Positions 36,249 through 46,687 of a stretch of 64,000 nt of DNA are shown here, one piece after another; the first letter of the stretch is position 1; every line of letters starts with the position of its first letter. The DNA is from Romboutsia lituseburensis DSM 797 (GTDB lineage: Bacteria; Bacillota; Clostridia; Peptostreptococcales; Peptostreptococcaceae). The position numbers and the translations under genes are program-made. The notes under the pieces are model-generated. The model saw only the letters and a list, made by a program, of their open reading frames with translations. It ran no database searches and was not told the DNA's origin. The stretch is from the NCBI RefSeq assembly GCF_900103615.1, contig NZ_FNGW01000007.1, forward strand, positions 1 through 64,000. The letters run 5' to 3'.

Positions 36249-37361
36249 ATGACAAGTGTACTTATAGTAATAGGGGTAACAGGATGGATTGCACTGATAA
36301 TATCTCTATTCTTATATAGAAAAGTAGTAAAACAAAAATCACGCATATTTAATGGCTTGAGACATGAAGATGATTTAGGGCCTAACGTTGTTGTGATTGG
36401 AGGAGGAACAGGTCAATCAGTTTTTCTAAGAGGATTAAAACACTATACACAAAACATTACAGCAATAGTTACAGTTGCTGATGATGGTGGAGGGTCTGGT
36501 GTTTTAAGAGAAGACTTAGGAATGTTACCACCAGGAGATATAAGAAATTGTCTATTAGCTCTTGCAAATATAGAACCTACTATGGATGAGGTAATGAAAT
36601 ATAGATTTACAGAAGGAGCATTAAAAGGTCAAAGTTTTGGAAATCTATTTTTAGCAGCTATGAATGGATTATACGGTAACTTTGAAGTTGCCGTATATAA
36701 AATGAGTGAAATATTTGCTATAACAGGTAGAGTTTTACCTGTGACATTAGAAGATATAAAATTAATTGCTCAGCTTAAAAATGGAAATAAGGTTAAGGGA
36801 GAATCTATTATACCTAAAGAAGTAAAAAGTCAACAAAGTACTATAGAAAGGGTATATTTAGATCCGGTAGACGTAAAACCTTTGGATGAAGTAATCAATT
36901 CTATTGCAAATGCTGATATAATTATTATAGGGCCAGGAAGTTTATATACAAGTATAATACCAAATTTATTGGTAGAAGGAGTAGTAGACGCGATAAAGAA
37001 ATCTAAGGCTCCTAAAGTATATATATCTAACATAATGACTCAGCCGGGAGAAACAGATAATTATAATGTATTAGATCATGTAAATTCTATAGTGAAGCAT
37101 ACAAAAGAAAACATACTAGACTATGTCATTGCTAATAATGAAGTGTTACCTAAAGATATATTTGAAATATATCAAAATGATGGAGCAACACAAGTATTGT
37201 TAGATAAAGATCAAAAAGAATATTTAAAAAGTATGGGGGTAAAAACTATAGAAGAGAACTTGATAGAAATAAAAAATAACTATATTAGACATGATGCAAA
37301 TCATATATCTAATGTGGTTGTTGATTTGGCACTACGTCATAAAAATGACACAGGCAAGTAA
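36249..37361 (+). CDS. yvcK: YvcK/GlmR gluconeogenesis and cell-wall factor
   Basis: CofD-like protein that links carbon flux to peptidoglycan precursors in Firmicutes. 370 residues from ATG 36249, chosen because GGAGG lies 5 bases upstream; ATG 36237 has no site. The core VVIGGGTGQSVFLRGLK, VADDGGGSGVLR and PPGDIRNCLLALA motifs are intact. A hydrophobic segment of about 20 residues at the very N-terminus (VLIVIGVTGWIALIISLFLY) probably anchors it to the membrane, an addition the short B. subtilis protein lacks. Confidence 0.92.
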   Translation: MTSVLIVIGVTGWIALIISLFLYRKVVKQKSRIFNGLRHEDDLGPNVVVIGGGTGQSVFLRGLKHYTQNITAIVTVADDGGGSGVLREDLGMLPPGDIRNCLLALANIEPTMDEVMKYRFTEGALKGQSFGNLFLAAMNGLYGNFEVAVYKMSEIFAITGRVLPVTLEDIKLIAQLKNGNKVKGESIIPKEVKSQQSTIERVYLDPVDVKPLDEVINSIANADIIIIGPGSLYTSIIPNLLVEGVVDAIKKSKAPKVYISNIMTQPGETDNYNVLDHVNSIVKHTKENILDYVIANNEVLPKDIFEIYQNDGATQVLLDKDQKEYLKSMGVKTIEENLIEIKNNYIRHDANHISNVVVDLALRHKNDTGK

Positions 37362-37426
37362 AAAAGGATTTTAAAGGTTTATGTAGAAATCCTTATTATT
37401 ATGTTAGTTTTAAGGAGTGAACATCT

Positions 37427-37852
37427 ATGAGAGAAGAGGTTAGTGCCGGTGGTGTAGTACTGTTTGGCAATGCTATACTTTTGCTTAGAAAATTCAATGG
37501 AGATTGGGTTTTACCAAAAGGAAAGGTAGAAGAAGGAGAAAATAGGCAAGAAGCAGCACTAAGAGAAGTGCTAGAAGAAACAGGCGTAAAAGCGGATATA
37601 TTAAAATATTTGGGCGAAATTCATTATACCTTTAAAGAAAACTGGGATGAAAATAGAGCTGTTCATAAGACAGTTTTCTGGTATCTTATGCAAGCTAGAA
37701 GTATGGATACTGTTCCTCAAAAAGAGGAAGGGTTTATTGATGCAAAGTTTATACACTTAGATAGAGTTGTAGATTTAGCTAGGTATGATGACGAGAAAGA
37801 AATAATAAAGGTAGCTCTACAAGAAATAAAAAAAAGATTAAAAAAGAACTAG
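37427..37852 (+). CDS. Nudix hydrolase
   Basis: A 141-residue protein with a complete Nudix box (GKVEEGENRQEAALREVLEETGV, residues about 29-51), so it should cleave nucleoside-diphosphate-linked compounds. The start AGGVVLFGNAILLLRK and ending resemble diadenosine-polyphosphate or sugar-nucleotide type Nudix proteins; the substrate is unknown. AAGGAG precedes the ATG. It lies between yvcK and whiA. Confidence 0.86.
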   Translation: MREEVSAGGVVLFGNAILLLRKFNGDWVLPKGKVEEGENRQEAALREVLEETGVKADILKYLGEIHYTFKENWDENRAVHKTVFWYLMQARSMDTVPQKEEGFIDAKFIHLDRVVDLARYDDEKEIIKVALQEIKKRLKKN

Positions 37853-37868
37853 TTTATAGGTGATGCAC

Positions 37869-38810
37869 ATGTCTTTTTCAGCTGAAACAAAAAATGAACT
37901 AGCGAGGATTACATCAGATAACCCTTGCTGCAATATAACAGAATTAGCAGCTTTAGTAAGATTAGCAGGAAGTATACAAATTGTAGGCTATAAAAAATTA
38001 AATTTAAAAATCACCACAGAATTAAATTCAATAGCTCGTAAAATATTTAAGCTATTAAAACAAAACTTTGGAATAAATACAACTATTTCAGTTAATAAAA
38101 ACCAAATGTTAAAAAGAAACAATAGTTATGTTTTAATGGTAACAAGTGAAATGGGAGCAGAAAAGCTTATAAAAGAACTAGGAATATTAGCACCGGGAGA
38201 CGGGTTTTACACTTTAAACAAAGTTCCGACAAATCTTATGGAGCATGATGAATGTAAAAGGGCATTTATAAGAGGTGCATTTTTAGGTGGAGGATCTATA
38301 AGTGATCCAGGCAAAAATTATCACATGGAATTTGTGACAAATAATGAAGATTTTGCTGAATCTTTAAAAGAATTAATAAATTCTTTTGGATTTAATTGTA
38401 AAATAGTAGCTAGAAAAAATAATTACGTTGTATATTTAAAAGAAAGTGAACAAATATCAGATTTATTAAGTATAATAGGTGCTCACAATGCGTTGTTAAG
38501 TTTACAAAGCACTAAGATAGTAAAAGCTATGAGGAATAACGTTAACCGTATAGTAAATTGTGAAACAGCAAACCTTTCGAAGACTGTAAATGCAGCTGTT
38601 AGACAAGTAGAAAATATAAAATTAATACAAGCGACAATAGGTATACATAGTTTGCCTGAAAATTTACAGGAAATAGCTAGGCTTAGAGTAGAGTATGAAG
38701 ATATGTCATTAAAAGAGTTAGGTGAAATGCTAGAACCACCTATTGGAAAATCTGGAGTAAATCATAGGCTAAGAAAATTAGAAGAAATTGCTAACAAGTT
38801 AAGAGATTAA
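37869..38810 (+). CDS. whiA: WhiA DNA-binding regulator
   Basis: A conserved Gram-positive regulator with a LAGLIDADG-like N-terminal domain and a C-terminal helix-turn-helix ([26 protein letters not shown]). It affects cell division and sporulation in studied relatives. The start [13 protein letters not shown] at ATG 37869 matches family N-termini; GTG 37860 in frame is rejected. About 313 residues. It closes the murB-whiA run, with a terminator 27 bases later. Confidence 0.94.
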   Translation: MSFSAETKNELARITSDNPCCNITELAALVRLAGSIQIVGYKKLNLKITTELNSIARKIFKLLKQNFGINTTISVNKNQMLKRNNSYVLMVTSEMGAEKLIKELGILAPGDGFYTLNKVPTNLMEHDECKRAFIRGAFLGGGSISDPGKNYHMEFVTNNEDFAESLKELINSFGFNCKIVARKNNYVVYLKESEQISDLLSIIGAHNALLSLQSTKIVKAMRNNVNRIVNCETANLSKTVNAAVRQVENIKLIQATIGIHSLPENLQEIARLRVEYEDMSLKELGEMLEPPIGKSGVNHRLRKLEEIANKLRD

Positions 38811-38836
38811 TAATAAGTTTATATGTTTTAGAGGAT

Positions 38837-38869
38837 AAAGGAGTTATATTTAAATATAACTCCTTTTTT
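38837..38869 (+). terminator. Terminator after whiA
   Basis: AAAGGAGTTATATTT and AAATATAACTCCTTT pair perfectly and are followed by TTTTA. Confidence 0.92.
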
Positions 38870-39051
38870 ATGCGATAAATTTATATTTATTCAGATACTG
38901 AGGAAAACTTATTATATAATGTCTATAGAAATTTGTTATCTTTCAAAAATGTAATATTAAATAAGAATTTATGTAAGGTTTATTATAAATAAGAAATATA
39001 AAATATACTTATAAATTTAAGTACTTAAAAGTCAATATAAGGAGGACAAAC

Positions 39052-39819
39052 ATGAACAGCATACTAAAAGTAGAGAATATAGAGAAATATTATGGTAATA
39101 AAGAGAATATAACGAAAGCTATAGATGATATAAGTTTTAGAATAGATGAGGGTGAATTTGTTGGTATAATGGGCCCTTCAGGAAGTGGAAAAACAACTCT
39201 TCTTAATTGTATATCAACAATAGATAATGTATCATCAGGAAAAATAATAATAAATGATCAAGACATAACTAAGTTAAAATCTAAATTATTAGATAAGTTT
39301 AGGCAAGATGAATTAGGATTTATATTTCAAGATTTTAACTTGTTAGATACATTGACTTGTTATGAGAATATAGCTTTAGCTTTAACTATAAAGGGAGAAA
39401 ACGTACATAATATAGATAAAAAAATAAGAGAAATAGCTAGTATATTAGGTATTTATGACGTACTTAATAAATATCCGTATCAAATATCAGGTGGACAAAA
39501 ACAAAGAGTAGCTTCAGCAAGAGCGATAGTTAAAAACCCAGCCTTAATTTTAGCAGATGAACCTACAGGCGCATTAGACTCTAGATCAGCTAGAATGCTT
39601 TTAGATAGATTAGAAAATTTAAATACAGAATTAAAAGCAACAATACTTATGGTTACACATGATGCATTTACAGCAAGCTATTCAAATAGAGTGTTGTTTA
39701 TAAAAGATGGGAGAATTTTTAATGAATTAATAAAAGGAAATGATAATAGAAAGGAATTTTTTAATAGAATAATGGATGTAGTTACGCTATTAGGTGGTGA
39801 TGATAATAATGTATTTTAA
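39052..39819 (+). CDS. ABC transporter ATPase, BceA-like
   Basis: A 255-residue ATPase of the MacB/LolD/BceA group. Walker A GPSGSGKTT, the Q-loop region FIFQDFNLLDTLTCYENIALAL, signature ISGGQKQRVASARAI and Walker B LILADEPTGALDS. The following permease makes the pair look like a bacitracin-type peptide-antibiotic detoxification transporter. AAGGAGG precedes the ATG. No BceRS-type two-component genes lie beside it. Confidence 0.87.
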   Translation: MNSILKVENIEKYYGNKENITKAIDDISFRIDEGEFVGIMGPSGSGKTTLLNCISTIDNVSSGKIIINDQDITKLKSKLLDKFRQDELGFIFQDFNLLDTLTCYENIALALTIKGENVHNIDKKIREIASILGIYDVLNKYPYQISGGQKQRVASARAIVKNPALILADEPTGALDSRSARMLLDRLENLNTELKATILMVTHDAFTASYSNRVLFIKDGRIFNELIKGNDNRKEFFNRIMDVVTLLGGDDNNVF

Positions 39820-41833
39820 AATAGCTTTAAGTAATGTAAAAAAAAGTTTTAAAGACTATACAATATATTTTTTAACACTAACTTTGTCTGTTTGTATATT
39901 TTATAGTTTTAACTCAATAGAATCACAAAAAGCTATAATAGAAATTGGAAAAAGTGACTTAGAATTAATGGATTCAGTTATAAAGGTAATTGGTTTAATA
40001 TCTTTATTTGTAAGTTTTATACAAGGTTCACTTATATTATATGCTAATAATTTCCTAATAAAAAAACGTAAAAAAGAATTTGGCATATATATGTCTTTGG
40101 GTATGGGGACTAAAAAAATATCCAAAATATTAGTATTAGAAGCATTTTTTGTAGGATTACTGTCGCTTTTAAGTGGTCTTATATTAGGTATAATTTTTTC
40201 TCAAGGATTATCTTTATTAACCTCGCAATTATTTGATATACCAATGAATGAATATATATTTATAATTTCATATAGTGCCATATTAAAGACAGCACTATAT
40301 TTTAGTATAATATTTATACTTGTGATAATATTTAATACACTTATAATTTCGAGATATAAAATTATAGATATGCTCAATGCATCTAGGAAAAATGAAGCTA
40401 TGAAATTAAAAAAACCGATAATATATATAGTGACGTTTATAATATCTATAATATTAATAATTATAGCTTATATATATGTTATAGAATCAGGATTAGATGC
40501 TAGTAATAAATTGTTTATTAAATCAATAATACTAGGCATATTTGGTACATTTTTATTATTTTTTGGATTAGCTGGATTTGCATTAAACTTAATTAAAAGA
40601 AATAAAAATATATATTTTAAAAGTTTAAATATGTTTATATTAAATCAGATAAGCAATAAAGTTAAGACAAATTTTATATCTATGTCAGTTATATGTTTAA
40701 TGCTTTTTTTAACTATAGGTATGCTATCAACTGGTATTAGCTTTAAAAATGCATTAGAGAAAGATTTAAAAAATAATACACCTTTTGATGCTAGCGCAAG
40801 AATGAATATTTCAGAAGATGATGAAATAAAAAGTATTTCTGAGAGTATACATAAGCTAGGATATGATTTTGATAATAATGAAAAGTATGTTGAGTATACA
40901 GTTTATGGTAGTAAATCAGATATAAAAAAATTATTTAAAGACAAAATAAAAGAAGAAGATTATAAACGCTTAAATAAAATAGAAACTTATGGTTCAAGTA
41001 TAATAACAATTTCTGATTATAATAAAATTAGAAATTTAGATGGAAAAAATAAGATTAATTTAAAGAAAAATGAAGTATTATTAATTTCAAATAGCAGTAA
41101 AATAGTTAACATAATAAATGATATATTAAAATACAATAGAGAGTTAACAATTAATGATATAAATTGTACAGTGAAAAATAGTAAAATAATAACGGATGCC
41201 TTATACACATCTGCAATGGATATAAATATGTTTACATTAATAATTAATGATAGCTTACTAAAAAGTATAGAACTTAAAGATTATACTTTTTCTAGCATAG
41301 ATATTAATTATAGTGATGAATCAAGAAAAAGGTCAGAAGAGAAATATTCAAAATTATTTAAATCATTTTTAGAAGGAAAAGGGAATTCTAAATATGGATT
41401 TATATTAGGAACTACAAAAGATCAAGCATATTTAGAAAATAAAGGAATGACAACTACTATATTGTTTGTTGGAATTTATTTAGGAATAGTATTTTTAATA
41501 TCTAGCATGGCTGTATTATCATTACAGCAACTTTCTGAGGCTAGCGACAATATAGAGAGATATAAATCATTAAAACGTATAGGGGCTACAGACAGTATGA
41601 TAAATAAAACTATATTTGTTCAAACTATGATACATTTCACATTACCACTAGGTTTAGCATTTGTACACTCTACAGTTGCAATATATGTTATAACTGAATT
41701 TATAAAAATGTTTGGAAGGCCAAATATAGGAGTATCATCAATAGCAACAGCTTTAATATTTTTAGTTATTTATTTAGGTTATTTTTATGCAACCTATGCA
41801 GGATATAAGAATATGGTAAAAAATTCGAATTAA
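39809..41833 (+). CDS. ABC transporter permease, BceB-like (FtsX domain)
   Basis: A 674-residue permease with ten predicted membrane segments and a large extracytoplasmic domain between TM7 and TM8 (about residues 315-530), the BceB plan. FtsX-like ends (IKKRKKEFGIYMSLGMGTKKISKIL near residues 85-110). ATG 39809 gives the typical MYFKIALSNVKKSFKDYTIYFL start and overlaps the ATPase gene by 11 bases, which implies translational coupling; GTG 39794 is less likely. Such pairs remove peptide antibiotics from lipid II-cycle intermediates. Confidence 0.86.
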   Translation: MYFKIALSNVKKSFKDYTIYFLTLTLSVCIFYSFNSIESQKAIIEIGKSDLELMDSVIKVIGLISLFVSFIQGSLILYANNFLIKKRKKEFGIYMSLGMGTKKISKILVLEAFFVGLLSLLSGLILGIIFSQGLSLLTSQLFDIPMNEYIFIISYSAILKTALYFSIIFILVIIFNTLIISRYKIIDMLNASRKNEAMKLKKPIIYIVTFIISIILIIIAYIYVIESGLDASNKLFIKSIILGIFGTFLLFFGLAGFALNLIKRNKNIYFKSLNMFILNQISNKVKTNFISMSVICLMLFLTIGMLSTGISFKNALEKDLKNNTPFDASARMNISEDDEIKSISESIHKLGYDFDNNEKYVEYTVYGSKSDIKKLFKDKIKEEDYKRLNKIETYGSSIITISDYNKIRNLDGKNKINLKKNEVLLISNSSKIVNIINDILKYNRELTINDINCTVKNSKIITDALYTSAMDINMFTLIINDSLLKSIELKDYTFSSIDINYSDESRKRSEEKYSKLFKSFLEGKGNSKYGFILGTTKDQAYLENKGMTTTILFVGIYLGIVFLISSMAVLSLQQLSEASDNIERYKSLKRIGATDSMINKTIFVQTMIHFTLPLGLAFVHSTVAIYVITEFIKMFGRPNIGVSSIATALIFLVIYLGYFYATYAGYKNMVKNSN

Positions 41834-41843
41834 ATAAATATAC

Positions 41844-41881
41844 AAAATATCCAAAGTTAAGTAATTAATTTTGGGTATTTT
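41844..41881 (+). terminator. Probable terminator before dnaE
   Basis: AAAATATCCAAA and TTTGGGTATTTT pair over 12 positions with one G-U pair, and the 3' side is T-rich. The stem is AT-rich, so efficiency may be moderate. Confidence 0.6.
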
Positions 41882-41966
41882 AATTTTGATTAAAATAAGA
41901 AGGATGAATTTTGTTTTATGATATGTTTTTGTGGTAATATTAAAAGATAAGACGGGAGGTGGTTTC

Positions 41967-44900
41967 GTGAGCAAAGATTTCGCACATCTTCATGTTCACA
42001 CCGAATACAGTTTACTTGACGGATTTTCAAGGGTTAAGAAACTAGTGGCTAGAGCAAAAGAATTAAATATGTCATCTATTGCTATAACAGATCATGGATG
42101 TATGTTTGGAGTAATAGATTTTTATAAAACAGCAAAAAAAGAAGGAATAAAGCCGATTATAGGGTGTGAAGTTTATACAGCACCAAGAACATTAAAAGAT
42201 AAAGATCCTAACTATGATAAAAATCAAGGACATCTAGTTTTATTAGCTAAAAATATGGACGGATATAAAAATCTAATAAAAATGGTATCTACATCATATG
42301 TTGAAGGATTTTATTATAAACCTAGAGTAGATATGCAAGAGCTTAAACAACATAGCGAAGGTATTATAGCATTATCAGCATGTTTAGCTGGAGACGTATC
42401 ACAAGCTCTTATGGATAGAAACTATGAAAAAGCTAAAAAGTTAGCATTACAATATCAAGAAATATTTGGTGAAGATAACTTTTATTTGGAAATACAAGAT
42501 CACAATATACCAGAACAAAGAGAAGTAAATTCTGGGTTAGTTAAGTTATCAAAGGAAATAGGAATACCATTAGTAGCGACCAATGATATTCATTATGTAA
42601 ATAGAGAAGATTCTAAAATACATGATGTACTTATGTGTATACAAATGGGTAAAACCGTGAATGACCCAAATCGTATGAGATTCGGAAGTGATGAATTTTA
42701 TCTTAAATCCAGAGAAGAAATGGAAGAGTTATTTCCATATGCACCTGAAGCTATAGAAAATACTGTAAAAATAGCTGAACAATGTAATGTTGAGTTTGAT
42801 TTTAATACAATACATCTTCCTCAATATGATGTACCAAGTGGCTATACACCTGATACCTACCTAAGGGAATTATGTTTTAAAGGATTAGAAGAAAGATATG
42901 GTACTCCAACTGAAGAAGTTATAAAAAGACTAAATTATGAACTTGATGTAATAGAAAGAATGGGATATGTTGAATATTTTCTTATTACATGGGACTTTAT
43001 AAATTTCTCTAAAGAAAATAATATAATGGTAGGCCCTGGTAGAGGTAGTGCTGCTGGTTCTATAGTTGCATATACTCTTAAAATAACAGATATAGATCCA
43101 ATTAAATACTCGCTACTATTTGAGAGATTTTTAAATCCAGAGCGTGTATCTATGCCCGATATAGATATAGACTTCTGTTATGAAAGAAGAGAAGAAGTTA
43201 TAGATTATGTAAAAAGGAAATATGGAGAAGATCATGTTGCCCAAATAATTACATTTGGAACAATGGGTGCTAAAGCTGCAATAAGAGATGTTGGTAGAGT
43301 TTTAGATACTCCATATAATAAAGTCGATAAAATAGCAAAAGAGATACCTTTTGCATTGGGAATGACAATAGATAAAGCTTTAGAAACAAATCCAAATTTA
43401 AGAGCTTTATATGAACAGGATAGAGAAACAAAAGAAATTATAGATATATCTAAACAAATAGAGGGTATGCTAAGACATGCATCAACACATGCTGCTGGTG
43501 TTGTTATATCTAAAAATCCTGTAGATGAATATGTGCCGTTGTATAAACATCAAGATGCAATAACGACTCAATTTACAATGACGACTTTAGAAGAGTTAGG
43601 GCTTTTAAAGATGGATTTCCTTGGCTTAAGAACGCTTACAGTAATAAGGGATGCTCTTGAGTTAATAGAAAGAAATTATGGAAGAAAAATAGATTTTTCA
43701 AGAATGGATTATGATGATCACAAAGTTTATGAACTATTATCATCAGGAAATACACTTGGAGTATTCCAGTTAGAAAGTGCTGGGATGAGAACTTTCATGA
43801 AACAATTAAGACCAGATAATTTTGAAGATATAGTGGCTGGAATTTCTTTATATAGACCAGGTCCTATGGATTCTATACCAACATATATAGAAAATAAAAA
43901 TAATCCTCATCATGTAAAGTATTTACATGAAAAATTAAAACCTATAATGGAAGTTACTTATGGATGTTTAGTATACCAAGAACAGGTAATGCAAGTTGTT
44001 AGAGAACTTGGAGGATATACGTATGGACGTAGTGACTTAGTTAGAAGAGCTATGGGTAAGAAAAAAATGGACGTAATGGAAGAAGAAAGACGATATTTTA
44101 TTCATGGTAAAGAGGATGAAAATGGAAATATTGAAATCTCAGGTTGTGTAAGAAATGGTGTACCAGAAGATATAGCGGATAAAATATTCGATGATATGAT
44201 AGATTTTGCAAAGTATGCATTTAATAAGTCTCATGCAGCTGCATATGGTGTTTTATCTTATCAGACGGCATATTTAAAGGCATATTATCCAGTTGAATTT
44301 ATGGCAGCCTTAATAACAAGTGTAATGGGAAATACAGATAAAGTTGTTGAATATACAAGAGAATGTAATTCTTTAGGAATTCAAGTTTTAAAGCCAGATA
44401 TAAATAAAAGTTTCTCTAAGTTCTCAGTTGAAGGTAATAACATAAGATTTGGATTAGCCGCAGTTAAAAATGTTGGTGTAAATATTATAAACAATATAAT
44501 TAACGAAAGACAATTAAATGGAAATTTCAAAGACTTTGGAGATTTAGCAAAAAGGCTGGATTCTAAAGACACGAATAAGAGAGTAATAGAGAGTTTAATT
44601 AAATGTGGGGCATTTGACGAAATAAGTGAAAATCGTGCGAGCTTAATGGCAGGATATGAAAATCTATTAGATAGTATTGCTATGGATAGAAAGAAAAATG
44701 TACAAGGCCAAATATCTTTATTTGAAGCGTTCTCTGCTCAAGAAGAAAATAATAAACTTCATAATGTAAGTGCAATTCCAAAAATAAATGAATATGAAGA
44801 AAGAGAAAGGTTAAACCTAGAAAAAGAAGTATTAGGTATGTATGTTAGTGGACATCCTTTGGCCGAATTTGAAGAAGAAATTCAAAGAAATACATCAATA

Positions 44901-45503
44901 GATAATGGAAAATTAAATGCTTTAAAAGATGATACACAAAGTTATTTAGCTCTTGATGAAAGAGAAGTTATAATGGGCGGTATGATAACAAATAAAACTA
45001 TAAAAACAACTAAGAGAAATGATTTAATGGCATTCATAGAATTAGAAGATTTGTATGGGGCTATAGAAGTTATAATATTCCCACAGTTGTTACAAAAGTA
45101 TAATCAAATATTAAATGAAGATGATATAGTATATATAAAAGGAACTTTAAGTATAAAAGAAGATGAAAATGCAAAACTTATAGCTAGAGAAATAAAAGAT
45201 ATAAGTGACAAATCAAGGTTTGAAGAGAATAGATATAACTATAATAAAAGAGAAAGTTCACCAGCTAAAGTAGACTCTAAGCTAGGCTTATATTTAAAAA
45301 TAGATAGTTTCAACAATAAAGAGATAATGAATGATATTATTAAAATATGTAGCAAATATCCTGGAAGTGAAAATATATTTTTATATGCTCAAGAAACGAA
45401 GCAATTATATAAGTGGAATGGTGTGAATGTAAGTATTTCAAACGACTTATTATTAGAATTAGAACATCTATTATCAAAGGAAAATATAAAAGTAAAAAAA
45501 TAG
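41967..45503 (+). CDS. dnaE: DNA polymerase III alpha subunit (DnaE)
   Basis: Replicative-type C-family polymerase, 1178 residues. The N-terminal PHP domain begins FAHLHVHTEYSLLDGF. The catalytic carboxylates are in MPDIDIDFCYERR, and GPGRGSAAGSIVAYTL precedes them. Tandem helix-hairpin-helix motifs and an OB-fold region (GGMITNKTIKTTKRNDLMAF) follow. In clostridia DnaE acts beside PolC, mainly in primer extension. GTG 41967 is chosen because GGGAGGTGG is 5 bases upstream; the in-frame 12-codon extension has none. Confidence 0.95.
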   Translation: MSKDFAHLHVHTEYSLLDGFSRVKKLVARAKELNMSSIAITDHGCMFGVIDFYKTAKKEGIKPIIGCEVYTAPRTLKDKDPNYDKNQGHLVLLAKNMDGYKNLIKMVSTSYVEGFYYKPRVDMQELKQHSEGIIALSACLAGDVSQALMDRNYEKAKKLALQYQEIFGEDNFYLEIQDHNIPEQREVNSGLVKLSKEIGIPLVATNDIHYVNREDSKIHDVLMCIQMGKTVNDPNRMRFGSDEFYLKSREEMEELFPYAPEAIENTVKIAEQCNVEFDFNTIHLPQYDVPSGYTPDTYLRELCFKGLEERYGTPTEEVIKRLNYELDVIERMGYVEYFLITWDFINFSKENNIMVGPGRGSAAGSIVAYTLKITDIDPIKYSLLFERFLNPERVSMPDIDIDFCYERREEVIDYVKRKYGEDHVAQIITFGTMGAKAAIRDVGRVLDTPYNKVDKIAKEIPFALGMTIDKALETNPNLRALYEQDRETKEIIDISKQIEGMLRHASTHAAGVVISKNPVDEYVPLYKHQDAITTQFTMTTLEELGLLKMDFLGLRTLTVIRDALELIERNYGRKIDFSRMDYDDHKVYELLSSGNTLGVFQLESAGMRTFMKQLRPDNFEDIVAGISLYRPGPMDSIPTYIENKNNPHHVKYLHEKLKPIMEVTYGCLVYQEQVMQVVRELGGYTYGRSDLVRRAMGKKKMDVMEEERRYFIHGKEDENGNIEISGCVRNGVPEDIADKIFDDMIDFAKYAFNKSHAAAYGVLSYQTAYLKAYYPVEFMAALITSVMGNTDKVVEYTRECNSLGIQVLKPDINKSFSKFSVEGNNIRFGLAAVKNVGVNIINNIINERQLNGNFKDFGDLAKRLDSKDTNKRVIESLIKCGAFDEISENRASLMAGYENLLDSIAMDRKKNVQGQISLFEAFSAQEENNKLHNVSAIPKINEYEERERLNLEKEVLGMYVSGHPLAEFEEEIQRNTSIDNGKLNALKDDTQSYLALDEREVIMGGMITNKTIKTTKRNDLMAFIELEDLYGAIEVIIFPQLLQKYNQILNEDDIVYIKGTLSIKEDENAKLIAREIKDISDKSRFEENRYNYNKRESSPAKVDSKLGLYLKIDSFNNKEIMNDIIKICSKYPGSENIFLYAQETKQLYKWNGVNVSISNDLLLELEHLLSKENIKVKK

Positions 45504-45584
45504 CATAATAAAATTAAAAAAATTAGGATATTAAAATAAAAAATTTATAATATAATAATATTATGAAAAAAATGGTTCATATTG

Positions 45585-45593
45585 TGGTATAAT
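45585..45593 (+). promoter_or_regulatory. Extended -10 promoter of pfkA-pyk
   Basis: TGGTATAAT (TG 45585-45586, TATAAT 45588-45593) is an extended -10 about 115 bases before pfkA. The leader also holds an imperfect hairpin, TAGGGACA-loop-TGTCCTA, at about 45657-45676. No known regulator site was recognised. Confidence 0.55.
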
Positions 45594-45694
45594 ATCAGAA
45601 AATGAATATTTTAATAGTTCTAATTTTTTTAACTTTGATGGGATGAAAAATCAATATAGGGACAAAAAATGTCCTAATATATTTAAATGTATAA

Positions 45695-46669
<975 letters not shown>

Positions 46670-46687
46670 TATAGGAGGAATATATAT

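Noticed and set aside
41931-41966. N-terminal extension of DnaE
   Set aside because: GTG 41967 has a strong ribosome-binding site, and the PHP domain begins right after it.
45591-45605. CodY box at the pfkA promoter
   Set aside because: Only 11 of 15 positions match, too weak in DNA this AT-rich.
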